From assembly GCA_965218765.1 (NCBI GenBank), contig CBDCLU010000002.1, forward strand, positions 682,001-746,000: a DNA stretch of 64,000 nt, given 5' to 3'. Below are positions 55,539 through 64,000 of this stretch, piece after piece. The DNA is from JBBPYC01 sp965218765 (GTDB lineage Bacteria > Pseudomonadota > Gammaproteobacteria > Burkholderiales > Burkholderiaceae_C). The notes under the pieces are model-generated. The model worked only from the letters and a program-made list of their open reading frames with translations, did not search any database and had not been told where the DNA came from. The translations under genes were made by a program, and so were the position numbers. The first letter of the stretch is position 1. Each line of letters opens with the position of its first letter.

Positions 55539-56765
55539 TCAGCTGAACACGCGGCGCGCCAGCGGGGAGCCCGCCGACAGATCGCGCCCATCGAGCTTGT
55601 CGTACAACCGCTCGACTTCGGTCTGAATCTGGTCCATCGCAGCCGGCGGCAACCGCTGGCCGCGCTCGTCGGTCACCACGCCTTCCATCGCGCTGGCCAG
55701 TCCGGTTGCGACTTCGCGCATTTTCGAGAACGGGCGGGCTGCGCGATCCACCTGCGGCACGTCCAGGCTCAGGCTGACTTCACGCAACGCGGCCTGGGTC
55801 GGGTCCTCGGCCAGCGCGGCCTGGGTGTCGAACGACAAGGTCAACAGCGGCGGCAGGCCGGCCTCGGCGGCCGCATACACCATGCGGCCCGGGATCGGCC
55901 CCGCGGTGAAACCGAGCCGCGTCGCCTGCTGCTGCACGTAGCCGGGGCTCCAGGACGACGCCTGCGCATGCACGTGGAGGCCGAGCTGGGCGTCATGGTC
56001 GCTCGCGAACTGGTCGAGTTCGCGCGCGCGCGCGACCTCATGCAACATCTCTGGAAATTCACAGGCGCCACCGAGCGTATCGGCGAAAGCCTGCGTCTTC
56101 ACGACGAACTCGGAGAACTCGATCTCGTTGAGTGCGCCGGTGCGGTTCGCCATCTGCACGCCCGCCTGCAGCACGACATAGCGCATGCCGGGCTGCACCG
56201 CAGACCAGTCCTGCGCGTCGGTTGGCTGGCCTTCCACCGCAAACGGCTTGCTGCCGACACGGCGTGTGGGCGGCAATGCCTGCAGCACCGCTTCGCCGGA
56301 CACGGGCGCATCCAGATTGATCGTGGCCACCACATCGATCAGCGGATCGAGCATGGCACGGCGCTCTGCCGCATGCGAACCCGTGGTGGGCGCCAACGAC
56401 GCGAACGCAGGCGCCCCACCCGCCTGCAGCGGCGCAGTGCCGGCCGCACCAGCGGGTGGCGCATTCATCGGGTCGACACCTGCGAGCGGCGGCAGGCCGG
56501 GCGAGTGCGGGGGATCGGCCGCATAGCCGCCATGTGCGGCCGGCAGCGAGTCGAACACCGGGTCACGTCGGTCGCCATCCTGCGTGCGCACGCCGGACAC
56601 ACCGGAGCCGTCGGGCGCGAAGAATTGTGAATCCGGCTGCTTCGGCGTGTTGCGTCGTGCCTTCCAGCTGTTCCAGAGCACCAGCAGCAACAGAAGCAAC
56701 AGGCCGAGCACGATCAGGCCGAGCTGCAACGGGCTGACCGGCAGGTTTTGAAGCGTTGCGTTCAT
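55539..56765 (-). CDS. zipA: Cell division protein ZipA-like (betaproteobacterial)
   Basis: A 408-residue inner-membrane protein. One N-terminal transmembrane segment (LIVLGLLLLLLLVLW) precedes a basic cluster, then a Pro/Ala/Gly-rich linker and a C-terminal ZipA FtsZ-binding domain from about residue 180 onward, with VVLQAGVQMANR and ELDQFASDHDAQLGLHVH. The whole architecture matches ZipA of the Burkholderiales kind. Its ATG overlaps the smc stop (ATGA), so it is coupled with smc. ligA follows 79 nt downstream. The role is anchoring FtsZ to the membrane. Confidence 0.85.
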   Translation of the reverse strand: MNATLQNLPVSPLQLGLIVLGLLLLLLLVLWNSWKARRNTPKQPDSQFFAPDGSGVSGVRTQDGDRRDPVFDSLPAAHGGYAADPPHSPGLPPLAGVDPMNAPPAGAAGTAPLQAGGAPAFASLAPTTGSHAAERRAMLDPLIDVVATINLDAPVSGEAVLQALPPTRRVGSKPFAVEGQPTDAQDWSAVQPGMRYVVLQAGVQMANRTGALNEIEFSEFVVKTQAFADTLGGACEFPEMLHEVARARELDQFASDHDAQLGLHVHAQASSWSPGYVQQQATRLGFTAGPIPGRMVYAAAEAGLPPLLTLSFDTQAALAEDPTQAALREVSLSLDVPQVDRAARPFSKMREVATGLASAMEGVVTDERGQRLPPAAMDQIQTEVERLYDKLDGRDLSAGSPLARRVFS

Positions 56766-59700
56766 GCGGTTTCAGCCAGCAGCGAGGCGGCGGATTCCAT
56801 GTCGACGGCGACAATGCGGGAGACGCCGGGCTCCTGCATCGTGACGCCTATCAGTTGTTCGGCCATTTCCATTGCGATCCGGTTGTGGCTGATGAAAAGA
56901 AACTGGGTTGCGCGGCTCATGCGCGTGACAAGTTTCGCATAGCGCTCGGTGTTCGCATCGTCGAGCGGCGCATCCACTTCATCGAGCAGGCAGAACGGCG
57001 CCGGGTTCAGCAGAAAGATCGCAAACACGAGCGCGATCGCGGTGAGCGCCTTCTCGCCGCCCGACAGCAGATGGATCGTCTGGTTGCGCTTGCCCGGCGG
57101 CTGCGCGAGCACCTGCACGCCGCTGTCGAGAATCTCGTCACCCGTCATCAGCAGGCTGGCCGTGCCGCCGCCGAACAGTTCCGGAAACAGCTGGCTGAAG
57201 TGTTCGTTCACGGTCTTGAACGTGGCGCCGAGCAACTCGCGGGTTTCGGCGTCGATCTTGCGGATGGCCGCTTCCAGCGTGGCCAATGCGTCGCGCAGAT
57301 CGGCGGCCTGCGCCTGCAAAAACTGCTCGCGTTCGCGCTGTTCGGCCAACTCGGCGAGCGCCGCCAGATTGACGGCGCCGAGCGCATCGATGGCGCGCTG
57401 CAGCCGGTCGATCTCGCCCTGCATGCCGTGCAGCCGGATGCGCCCTGCATCGATCGCTTGCCCGAGCGCGGCGAGGTCGGCCTGCGCGTCGGCGAGGCAC
57501 TGGCTCCACTGCTCGACGCCGAGCTGCGCAGCCTGCGCTTTCAGCTGCAACTCCGTGATGCTGGTGCGCAGCGGGTCGAGTTCGAGCTGCAACGCGAGCC
57601 GCTGCTCGTCGCCGGCGCGCAGTTCGGCGCCGAGCTCGTCGTGCCGGCTGCGCGCCGAGCCGAGCTGCGCCTCGCGTTCGAGCTTGCGCGCAAGAGCGTG
57701 CTGCAACGCTTGCTGGGCTGCTGCATCGCTCAGTTGATCGCGCTCGGCGCCAAGCGCCTGCTGCTCCGGCTGCAGCGCATCGATCTGCTCACGCGCCGTG
57801 TCGGCAGCGCGGCGCAGCTCGTCGCAACGCGCCTGGGCGGCGCGAAGCGCGAAGTCTGCTTCGCCGGCCTGTCGCTCATGCATCCGGTGGGCGTCGCGCC
57901 AGTCGGCCAGCGCCCGCTCGGCGCTGCGCGCCGAATCATCGAGCGCCGCATGTTCGCGCTGACGCTCGGCGCGTTGGGTTTCGCCGCTTGCCAGCCGCGC
58001 GTGCAGGTTGGTGTGCGTGAGTCGCAATTCATCGAGCCGCGCATCCGCTTCGAACAGTTCGGTGCTTAAGTGTGCAGCGCGCTGCCGGACCTGCTCGGCC
58101 TGCTGCGCCAGCCGCTGGGATTCGAGTTGCAACTGATGCGTGCGGCCGCGGCTGTCGGTGGCGGCACGCCGGGCTGCGTTCAGCTGTTCGGCAGCATCGG
58201 CGCTGTGGCGCTCGGCCTGCGTCAATGCCTGCCGCGCTGCATCGACCAGCAGCGTCTGTGCGCGCAGCCGATCGTGCAACTGCTCGATTTCCTGCGCACG
58301 CGCAAGCAGGCCGGCGTTTTCCGAATCGGCTGCATAAAAGCTGATGCCATGCGCGCCGATCGCATGGCCATCGGCGAGGTAGATCGCCTCGCCGGCGCGC
58401 AGCTCACTGCGCACTGCCAGTGCCTGCTCGAGGCCAGCGCCGGCAAACGCGCCGTCGAGCCAGTCGGCCAGCGCAGCCTGCAGCTGGTCAGGCGCCGGCT
58501 GCGCCACACGCAGATGCTTGGTCAGTGGCTCGCAGCCCGGTGGCGGGGTGGAAGGGGTAGAGAAGGTAGGGGGGGTGGTCGGGGTGGTCGGGCCGGTCGA
58601 CTGGTCCGGCCCGACCAACAGCGTGAGCCGGGTCGGCGGTGGGTCGGCCGCATAGCCGGCGATCACGCTCTGTCCGGTCGGCGCGTCCAGCGCGCCCAGG
58701 CGTTCGCGCAGCGCCGCCTCCAACGCGTGCTCCCAGCCGGTATCCACTTCGATGCGAGTCCAAAGCGGCGCCTGTGCGTCGAGCCCGTGCCGCACCAGCC
58801 AGGGCTTGAGCTTGTCGCTGGTGTGCTGCCTGGCCTGCAGCGCTTGCAGCGCGGCGAGTCGTGCCGCGAGTTCGACGCGATGGCCGGCTTGCGCATCGGC
58901 TTGCTGCTGATGAAGCCGGCGCTGCTGCTCCAGTTGCGGGGCGGCCAGCTGCAGCTGCTGCAGCCGCTGCTCGGCCGTCTCGGCCTCGGCTGATGCGGCG
59001 TCCAGACCGGTCGCCACTTCGGTCAGACGCAACGGGTCCGGCGGCAGCAGCGTCGCCTGTTCGGCCTGCAGTCTGGCGCGGCGTTGCTCGATCTCGCGTA
59101 TCTGCTCGCCGGCGTGGCGGATCTCGGCTGCGAACACGCCGAGTCGCTGCTGCAGTTCGTTCAGCTGGCTGCGCTCGCGGTCGGCGCGCTGGCGCGCATC
59201 GCGCACGGCTTGCTGCAGCTGGGGCAACTGGTTCGCATGCTGCTCGACCTGCGCGGCGAGTTGTTCGGCCAGCTCCGCGCTGTCGGCAGCAGCCGCTTCG
59301 AGTTCGGCCAGTTCGGCGCCCGCCTGCGTTTCGCGGTCGCCCCACTGCGTGATCTGCGCCACCAGCGCGCCGATGCGCTGCTCGACGCGCCGGCGGCTGT
59401 CCGCCACGTGGCGAATCTCGGCCTCCAGCCGGCCGACTTCGGCGCTGGTCTCATAGAGCCCGCCACGCGCGTGGTTCATCGCGTCTGCGGCGGCGTAATG
59501 CTGCTGGCGGGTTCGCTCCAGTTCTGCTTCCACGGCGCGCAACGCGCTGAGCCGGCCTTCCAGTCGCGTTTTGGCGCGGTCGGCTTCGGCCACGCTTTTC
59601 GCGTGCTCGGCCTCGCTTTCCGCGCGCTTCAGGAGCCACTGCTGCTGCTGCCGATTGCTCAAGTCGGCTTGCAGTGCCTGGTAGCGGCTTGCCACCTCCG

Positions 59701-60334
59701 CCTGGGTCTCGAGCTTGGCGAGCTGGCCCTGCATCTCGCGCAGGATGTCGTCGACGCGGGTCAGGTGCTCGCGCGTGTCGGCCATGCGGCTCTCGGTCTC
59801 ACGCCGGCGCTCCTTGTATTTGGAAACCCCTGCAGCCTCTTCTAGGAACAGTCGCAAATCTTCCGGGCGCGACTCGATGATGCGGCTGATCGTGCCCTGG
59901 CCGATGATCGCGTAGGCACGCGGACCCAGGCCGGTGCCCAGGAACACGTCCTGCACGTCGCGGCGGCGCACCGGCTGGCCGTTGATGTGATAGCTGCTGG
60001 TGCCGTCACGCGTGAGCACGCGCTTGACCGCGATTTCGGAAAACCGGTTCCACTGGCCGCCCGCGCGCTGACCCGCGTTGTCGAACACCAGCTCGACCGA
60101 CGCGCGCGAAGCCGACTTGCGCAGGTTCGTGCCGTTGAAGATCACGTCCTGCATCGACTCGCCGCGCAGCTCGGCCGCGCGCGATTCGCCGAGCACCCAG
60201 CGCACCGCATCGACCACGTTCGACTTGCCGCAGCCGTTCGGGCCGACCACCCCGAGCAGCTGACCCGGCAACTGGAAATTGGTGGGCTCGACGAACGACT
60301 TGAAGCCGGCCAGCTTGATGGAGCTCAGGCGCAC
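56762..60334 (-). CDS. smc: Chromosome segregation protein SMC
   Basis: A 1190-residue SMC ATPase, the core of the ScpAB condensin-like complex. The N-terminal head has Walker A GPNGCGKSN, long coiled-coil arms surround a central hinge, and the C-terminal head has LSGGEKALTAIAL and Walker B FCLLDEVDAPLDD. The start is GTG 60334, opening on the conserved RLSSIKLAGFKSF; the in-frame extension upstream shows no similarity to SMC. Near the hinge (about residues 580-605) there is an unusual Thr/Pro-rich insert with a G-rich tract on the opposite DNA strand. It heads smc-zipA-ligA. Confidence 0.95.
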   Translation of the reverse strand: MRLSSIKLAGFKSFVEPTNFQLPGQLLGVVGPNGCGKSNVVDAVRWVLGESRAAELRGESMQDVIFNGTNLRKSASRASVELVFDNAGQRAGGQWNRFSEIAVKRVLTRDGTSSYHINGQPVRRRDVQDVFLGTGLGPRAYAIIGQGTISRIIESRPEDLRLFLEEAAGVSKYKERRRETESRMADTREHLTRVDDILREMQGQLAKLETQAEVASRYQALQADLSNRQQQQWLLKRAESEAEHAKSVAEADRAKTRLEGRLSALRAVEAELERTRQQHYAAADAMNHARGGLYETSAEVGRLEAEIRHVADSRRRVEQRIGALVAQITQWGDRETQAGAELAELEAAAADSAELAEQLAAQVEQHANQLPQLQQAVRDARQRADRERSQLNELQQRLGVFAAEIRHAGEQIREIEQRRARLQAEQATLLPPDPLRLTEVATGLDAASAEAETAEQRLQQLQLAAPQLEQQRRLHQQQADAQAGHRVELAARLAALQALQARQHTSDKLKPWLVRHGLDAQAPLWTRIEVDTGWEHALEAALRERLGALDAPTGQSVIAGYAADPPPTRLTLLVGPDQSTGPTTPTTPPTFSTPSTPPPGCEPLTKHLRVAQPAPDQLQAALADWLDGAFAGAGLEQALAVRSELRAGEAIYLADGHAIGAHGISFYAADSENAGLLARAQEIEQLHDRLRAQTLLVDAARQALTQAERHSADAAEQLNAARRAATDSRGRTHQLQLESQRLAQQAEQVRQRAAHLSTELFEADARLDELRLTHTNLHARLASGETQRAERQREHAALDDSARSAERALADWRDAHRMHERQAGEADFALRAAQARCDELRRAADTAREQIDALQPEQQALGAERDQLSDAAAQQALQHALARKLEREAQLGSARSRHDELGAELRAGDEQRLALQLELDPLRTSITELQLKAQAAQLGVEQWSQCLADAQADLAALGQAIDAGRIRLHGMQGEIDRLQRAIDALGAVNLAALAELAEQREREQFLQAQAADLRDALATLEAAIRKIDAETRELLGATFKTVNEHFSQLFPELFGGGTASLLMTGDEILDSGVQVLAQPPGKRNQTIHLLSGGEKALTAIALVFAIFLLNPAPFCLLDEVDAPLDDANTERYAKLVTRMSRATQFLFISHNRIAMEMAEQLIGVTMQEPGVSRIVAVDMESAASLLAETA
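58541..58615 (+). other. G-rich low-complexity tract inside the smc hinge region
   Basis: The plus strand shows at least four runs of three or more G residues within about 60 bases, interspersed with GTGGTC and GTAG. It fits the pattern of a G-quadruplex-forming sequence. The encoded SMC segment is a Thr/Pro-rich stretch (TTPTTPPTFSTPSTPPPG) just after VGPDQSTG that I do not recall in other SMC hinges, so it may be a repeat expansion. Confidence 0.55.
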
Positions 60335-60579
60335 GGGTGAAGGATGGATGAGAAACGTGGGACCAGGGCTTGCAGCCAGCTTGCAACTGCGCAAAGTGAT
60401 GAACACCGCAGCTCGGCGATGTCGAGATGGCAGGCCGGAGTCGCGCCGGTTGTGGGCCAAAGGGCGCAGCCGGCCAGCTGCCGAGTTTACCCGACCACCC
60501 CGCTGTGCCAACTCAGGAAAGCGCCGTCGCGTCTGCTGGCGATCCGCGATTCAGCGCATGCCGGCAATCGGCAACCCGA

Positions 60580-62079
60580 TCAATTCGCAGCCGCGCGACG
60601 TGCCCGCCATAGCCGCGTTGCGCGCGGCAGCAGCAGCACGGCCAGCACGACCAGCAGCAGCACCAGCGACATCGGCCGCTGCACGAACACGAGCCAGTTG
60701 CCTTCGCCGATCGACAATGCGTTGCGCATCTGCGCTTCCGCCAGCGGCCCGAGGATCATGCCGACCACCACCGGCGCGGTCGGAAAGTCGAAGCGCCGCA
60801 TCACGACACCGAGCAGCCCGATCGCATACAGCAGGAACAGGTCGAACGCGCTCTGCCGCATGCCGTAAACACCGACGGTCGCAAAGATCAGGATGCCTGC
60901 ATACAGCTGCGGCTTCGGAATCTTCAGCAGCTTGACCCACAGACCGACCAGCGGCAGGTTCAGCACCAGCAGCATCACGTTGCCGATGTAGAGCGAAGCG
61001 ATCAGCGCCCAGACCAGCGCCGATGACGTTTGAAACAATTGCGGACCCGGCTGGATGCCGTAATTCTGGAACGCGCCGAGCAGGATCGCGGTGGTGTTGG
61101 AAGTCGGGATGCCGAGCGTGAGCAGCGGAATCAGTGTGGCGGTGATGGCTGCGTTGTTGGCCGCTTCCGGACCGGCCACGCCCTCGATCGCACCGGTGGT
61201 GCCGAATTCTTCCTTGTGCTTCGACAGCTTCTTTTCTGCCGCATAACTCAGGAACGTCGGAATCTCGCTGCCGCCGGCCGGAATGGTGCCGAACGGAAAA
61301 CCGATCGCAGTCGCGCGCAGCCAGGCTGGCCAGGAGCGGCGCCACTCCTGCTTGGTCATATGGACCGAACTCATCCTGTTTTCGGTCTCGACCGTGCGGC
61401 CTTCGTACAGCACGTTGTAGAGCGCTTCGCCGACCGCGAACAGGCCGACCGCGATCAGCACGACTTCGATGCCGTCCATGAATTCGGGCACGCCGGCCGT
61501 GTAGCGCATCTGGCCGGACAACTGGTCGATGCCGATCAGGCCCATCGCGAGGCCCGCGAACAGACTCGTCATGCCGCGCAAGGTGCTGCCGCCGAGCACC
61601 GCGCTCACGGTGGTGAACGCGAGCACCATCAGCAAAAAGTATTCGGGCGGCCCGAGCAGCACCGCGTATTTGGCCACCAGCGGCGCGCAGAACGTGACGA
61701 GGATGGTGGCGATCGTGCCGGCCACGAACGAGCCGATCGCCGACGTCGCCAGTGCCGCGCCCGCACGGCCGTTCTTCGCCATCTTGCTGCCTTCCATGGC
61801 CGTGACCATGGAGCCGGATTCGCCCGGCGTGTTCAGCAGGATCGAAGTGGTCGAGCCGCCGTACATCGCACCGTAGTAGATGCCGGCAAAAAAGATCATC
61901 GATGCGGTGGCTTCGACCTTCACGGTGATCGGCAACAGCATCGCCACCGCCACTGCCGGCCCGATACCCGGCAGCACGCCGACTGCGGTGCCGATCGTGC
62001 AGCCGAGCAGCGCCCACAGCAGGTTGATCGGCGTGCCCGCCGTGACGAAACCCTGCAGCAGCTGGTCCCAGACGTCCAT
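60580..62079 (-). CDS. tctA: Tripartite tricarboxylate transporter large permease TctA
   Basis: A 499-residue inner-membrane permease with about twelve spans. The family hallmark GVLPGIGPAVAVA and the repeat MYGGSTTSILLNTPGE are complete near residues 34-90, with a second copy-like motif GTIPAGGSEIPTFLSY and LTLGIPTSNTTAILLG further along. TctA is the major membrane unit for uptake of citrate or other carboxylates with TctB and TctC. The gene is last of three on the minus strand; a 192-nt spacer with GC-rich palindromes separates it from tctB. Substrate identity cannot be deduced. Confidence 0.93.
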   Translation of the reverse strand: MDVWDQLLQGFVTAGTPINLLWALLGCTIGTAVGVLPGIGPAVAVAMLLPITVKVEATASMIFFAGIYYGAMYGGSTTSILLNTPGESGSMVTAMEGSKMAKNGRAGAALATSAIGSFVAGTIATILVTFCAPLVAKYAVLLGPPEYFLLMVLAFTTVSAVLGGSTLRGMTSLFAGLAMGLIGIDQLSGQMRYTAGVPEFMDGIEVVLIAVGLFAVGEALYNVLYEGRTVETENRMSSVHMTKQEWRRSWPAWLRATAIGFPFGTIPAGGSEIPTFLSYAAEKKLSKHKEEFGTTGAIEGVAGPEAANNAAITATLIPLLTLGIPTSNTTAILLGAFQNYGIQPGPQLFQTSSALVWALIASLYIGNVMLLVLNLPLVGLWVKLLKIPKPQLYAGILIFATVGVYGMRQSAFDLFLLYAIGLLGVVMRRFDFPTAPVVVGMILGPLAEAQMRNALSIGEGNWLVFVQRPMSLVLLLVVLAVLLLPRATRLWRARRAAAN

Positions 62080-62149
62080 CAGGCGTTCCTTGTTCTTGTC
62101 GTCGTCGTCGGACTCGAATGCCCAGCGCTCACGCCTGCCCGCAGCCTAC

Positions 62150-62271
62150 AAAGATCGACACAAGCAGGTCCCGCAGGGGCCGCGGAGCCGGCTCCGCCGA
62201 GCCGCAGGGGCTGCCCCCAGCGAGGGGGTAGCCGAGAGCCGACCGACGGGAGCGAAGGCTGGGGGAGCACG
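62150..62271. repeat. GC-rich palindromic repeat region between tctB and tctA
   Basis: The region holds the perfect 12-mer palindrome GGAGCCGGCTCC (62184-62195), the inverted repeat GGGGCTGCCCC (62207-62217), and further G- or C-runs up to GCTGGGGGAG. I recall similar short GC-rich elements between genes in Comamonadaceae. It might act as an attenuator or mRNA-stabilising hairpin between tctB and tctA, but that is inference. Confidence 0.55.
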
Positions 62272-62793
62272 CTAGATCCAGCCGGTATCCGTCAAGCCGG
62301 GCAGGCTGATCGCAAGCAGCTTGGTGAACATCCAGAACACCGGCGCGGCGATCGCAAGCCCGGTCACCAGGTCCAGCAGCAAGGTACCGATGCGCCAGTT
62401 GCCGCTGCCCGCCGCACGCCGGAAACCGCGCACAGCAAGCACATAGCAGATCGTGCAACTCAGGATGAAGCCGATCGTCGTGATGAGCGCCGCGTTGGCC
62501 AGCAGACCCGCCGACACCCAGGCGAAGCCGGCCCAATCGCCACGCGCTGCCCCGGGCGCCTCCGGAAAACTCTGAAAGCCACCGCGCAACGCGTGCAGGA
62601 TCAGCAGCACGCCGCAGATCGCAAGCGCTGCCGTCACCACCCACGGCAGGAAGTTCGGGCCAACGCCCGCATAACCCGCGTCGCCGGAGATGCTCAGCGC
62701 CCCGTAGCCGAGCACGGCACTTGCGACCAGCACGCCGGCGCCGACGGCAGCCTGCAGCGGATTCGACGCGGCGGGAGACAAGGATGTAGACAT
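62272..62793 (-). CDS. tctB: Tripartite tricarboxylate transporter small permease TctB
   Basis: A 173-residue inner-membrane protein with four hydrophobic spans. The family's conserved GPNFLPWVV is present after the first span (VGPNFLPWVVTAALAI), and LANAALITTIGFILSCTICYVLA forms the third. It is the small membrane subunit of the TctABC system. The ATG at 62793 is 60 nt downstream of tctC's stop region, and tctA follows after 192 nt. Size and motif agree with the family. Confidence 0.87.
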   Translation of the reverse strand: MSTSLSPAASNPLQAAVGAGVLVASAVLGYGALSISGDAGYAGVGPNFLPWVVTAALAICGVLLILHALRGGFQSFPEAPGAARGDWAGFAWVSAGLLANAALITTIGFILSCTICYVLAVRGFRRAAGSGNWRIGTLLLDLVTGLAIAAPVFWMFTKLLAISLPGLTDTGWI

Positions 62794-62882
62794 GCGCGGC
62801 CTCGCAGCGAATCAGCAGTTGTGCGTCAGCGCCCGCCAGCCGGTTGTGCGCCGGGCGCCCGGTGGTGCATGCGCGCTTCGCG

Positions 62883-63854
62883 TCAGGAAATCATGCCCGA
62901 CTTGGTCATGATGGAGCGCAGGTTCTCGAACTCCTTGTCGACGAACTTGCCAAAGTCGTCGCCGGTCAAAAGCGCTGGCGTCCAATCGTTTTTCTGCAGC
63001 GCTTCTTTCCAGGCATTCGTTTCGGTCGCGCGCTTGATGTCGGCCACCAACTGTTTTTTCTCGATGTCCGAAATGCCGGGCGCGCCGTAGACGCCGCGCC
63101 AGTTGCCGATCTCCACGTCGATGCCCTGCTCCTTCAGGGTCGGCACGTTGCGCCCTTCCAGCCGTTCGCCCGATGTGACGCCGATCGGCTGCATCTTGCC
63201 GCTCTCGATATAGGCGGCGAATTCGCTGTAGCCGCTGCCGCCGACCGTCACGTTGCCGCCCAGAATTGCGGCTGTGGCCTCACCGCCGCCACGGAATGCG
63301 ACGTAGTTGATCTTGGACGCGTCGACGCCGACCGCATTCGCGATCATCGCTGCCGCGATGTGCTCGGTGGAACCGCGCGAGCCGCCGCCCCACTTGACGC
63401 TGCCCGGATCCTTTTTGAGCTGCTCGACCACGTCCTTCATCGATTTGAACGGCGAGTGCTCCGGCAGCACGAACACGTTGTATTCGCTGGTGAGACGCGC
63501 AATCGGCGTGGCCTGCGTGAGGATCACCGGCTGCTTGCTCGTGATGATGCCCCCGAGCATCACCGCGCCCATCACCATCAGCGCGTTCGGATCGCCCTTG
63601 GCCGAGTTGACGAACTGCGCGAGACCGATCGCGCCGGCCGCGCCTCCCTTGTTGTCGTAGCCGACGCTGGACGCCACCCCGGCTTCCTGCAGCGCCTTGC
63701 CCAACGCGCGGCCGGTGGTGTCCCAGCCACCGCCGGGGTTGGCCGGGATCATCATCTTCATGTTGGCAGCGGCGCGCGCTGCGAACGGCAACGTGCCCAG
63801 GGTGCCCGTTACGGCCAGCAAACCGGCGGCTTTCAGAAACAGATCGCGACGCAT
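62883..63854 (-). CDS. tctC: Tripartite tricarboxylate transporter solute-binding protein TctC/Bug
   Basis: A 323-residue periplasmic binding protein. The N-terminus RRDLFLKAAG resembles a twin-arginine signal, which some Bug proteins have, and cleavage is expected near AARAA (residue 29). Mature motifs include IPANPGGGWDTTGR, NKGGAAGAIG and VNSAKGDPNALMVM, characteristic of the Bug family. AAGGAG with suitable spacing supports the ATG at 63854 against an upstream one at 63905. It is first in the tctC-tctB-tctA order. Ligands of the family range from citrate to aromatic acids, so the substrate is unassigned. Confidence 0.9.
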   Translation of the reverse strand: MRRDLFLKAAGLLAVTGTLGTLPFAARAAANMKMMIPANPGGGWDTTGRALGKALQEAGVASSVGYDNKGGAAGAIGLAQFVNSAKGDPNALMVMGAVMLGGIITSKQPVILTQATPIARLTSEYNVFVLPEHSPFKSMKDVVEQLKKDPGSVKWGGGSRGSTEHIAAAMIANAVGVDASKINYVAFRGGGEATAAILGGNVTVGGSGYSEFAAYIESGKMQPIGVTSGERLEGRNVPTLKEQGIDVEIGNWRGVYGAPGISDIEKKQLVADIKRATETNAWKEALQKNDWTPALLTGDDFGKFVDKEFENLRSIMTKSGMIS

Positions 63855-64000
63855 GAGCCTTGCTCCTTGAGTGACAAACCGGGGGAAAATGCGATGCGCG
63901 ATCATGCGCCGCTTTATTGCGCAATCGGGTCGCGCTTTCTAAGGGTATTCACGGGTGCGCCGCATGCGCGCGTCCTGCGCCAGAATGGCCGGCTCGACGA

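Noticed and set aside
55459..55591. Upstream ATG extension of ligA inside zipA
   Set aside because: It would add about 44 residues with no ligase similarity and overlap zipA; the GTG starts give a normal ligase N-terminus.

Overview
The window is a high-GC chromosomal segment of a betaproteobacterium, most likely order Burkholderiales and probably Comamonadaceae or a close relative. The evidence is the gene order smc-zipA-ligA, a betaproteobacterial-type ZipA, a short Trp-rich protein of the TIGR04438 type, a tctABC cluster, strongly G/C-ending codons, and AT-rich palindromic intergenic repeats of a kind I associate with Comamonadaceae (recalled, not searched). I saw no rRNA, tRNA, CRISPR array, insertion sequence or prophage. 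Almost everything is housekeeping or core metabolism, densely packed, with many ATGA or GTGA gene overlaps.

Layout from the left. tolB-pal-cpoB-tcdA runs on the minus strand (4199 to 407). Divergent from it, with no spacer, is a plus-strand LPS/envelope cluster: a WaaE-like glycosyltransferase, an O-antigen ligase-like protein, an MsbA-type flippase, a second glycosyltransferase and a DUF938 methyltransferase (4216-9798). Next on the minus strand is arsS-phnD-phnE-phnC plus a degenerate calcineurin-like phosphoesterase (14504 to 9817), the most distinctive accessory unit. A thermonuclease-like lipoprotein follows, then plus-strand genes for a succinate-semialdehyde-type dehydrogenase, a sulfatase and a PP2C phosphatase. 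The 2-oxoglutarate dehydrogenase operon sucA-sucB-lpdA-zapE-(unknown) reads leftwards from 26968 to 19363. A second leftward operon, fkpB-ispH-(isochorismatase-like)-prpE, occupies 31229-27209.

The centre holds radC, an Smr-domain gene, a tiny proline-rich ORF, a DUF4397 lipoprotein, lgt, ilvD, a Trp-rich small membrane protein, a cytochrome c, two acyl-CoA synthetases (acs and a FadD-like enzyme) and a very long purL. The right part carries map, glnD (with an apparent 3' frameshift), a polyprenol-phosphate sugar transferase fused to GtrA, an ArnT/PMT-like membrane glycosyltransferase, def, a Gly/Tyr-rich lipoprotein, then smc-zipA-ligA and tctC-tctB-tctA on the minus strand.

Observations most worth a second look: (1) a roughly 65-bp palindromic repeat present about five times, two copies lying in frame inside the essential genes purL and ligA and one supplying the prpE stop codon; (2) the arsS-phnDEC-phosphoesterase operon, which suggests a transport-linked organoarsenic or phosphonate function; (3) an isochorismatase-fold protein that has lost all three catalytic residues; (4) a single-base frameshift at the glnD 3' end; (5) tolB-pal-cpoB separated from tolQRA. 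Coordinates of start codons were chosen by hand. No database search was possible, so family names rest on motif recognition.
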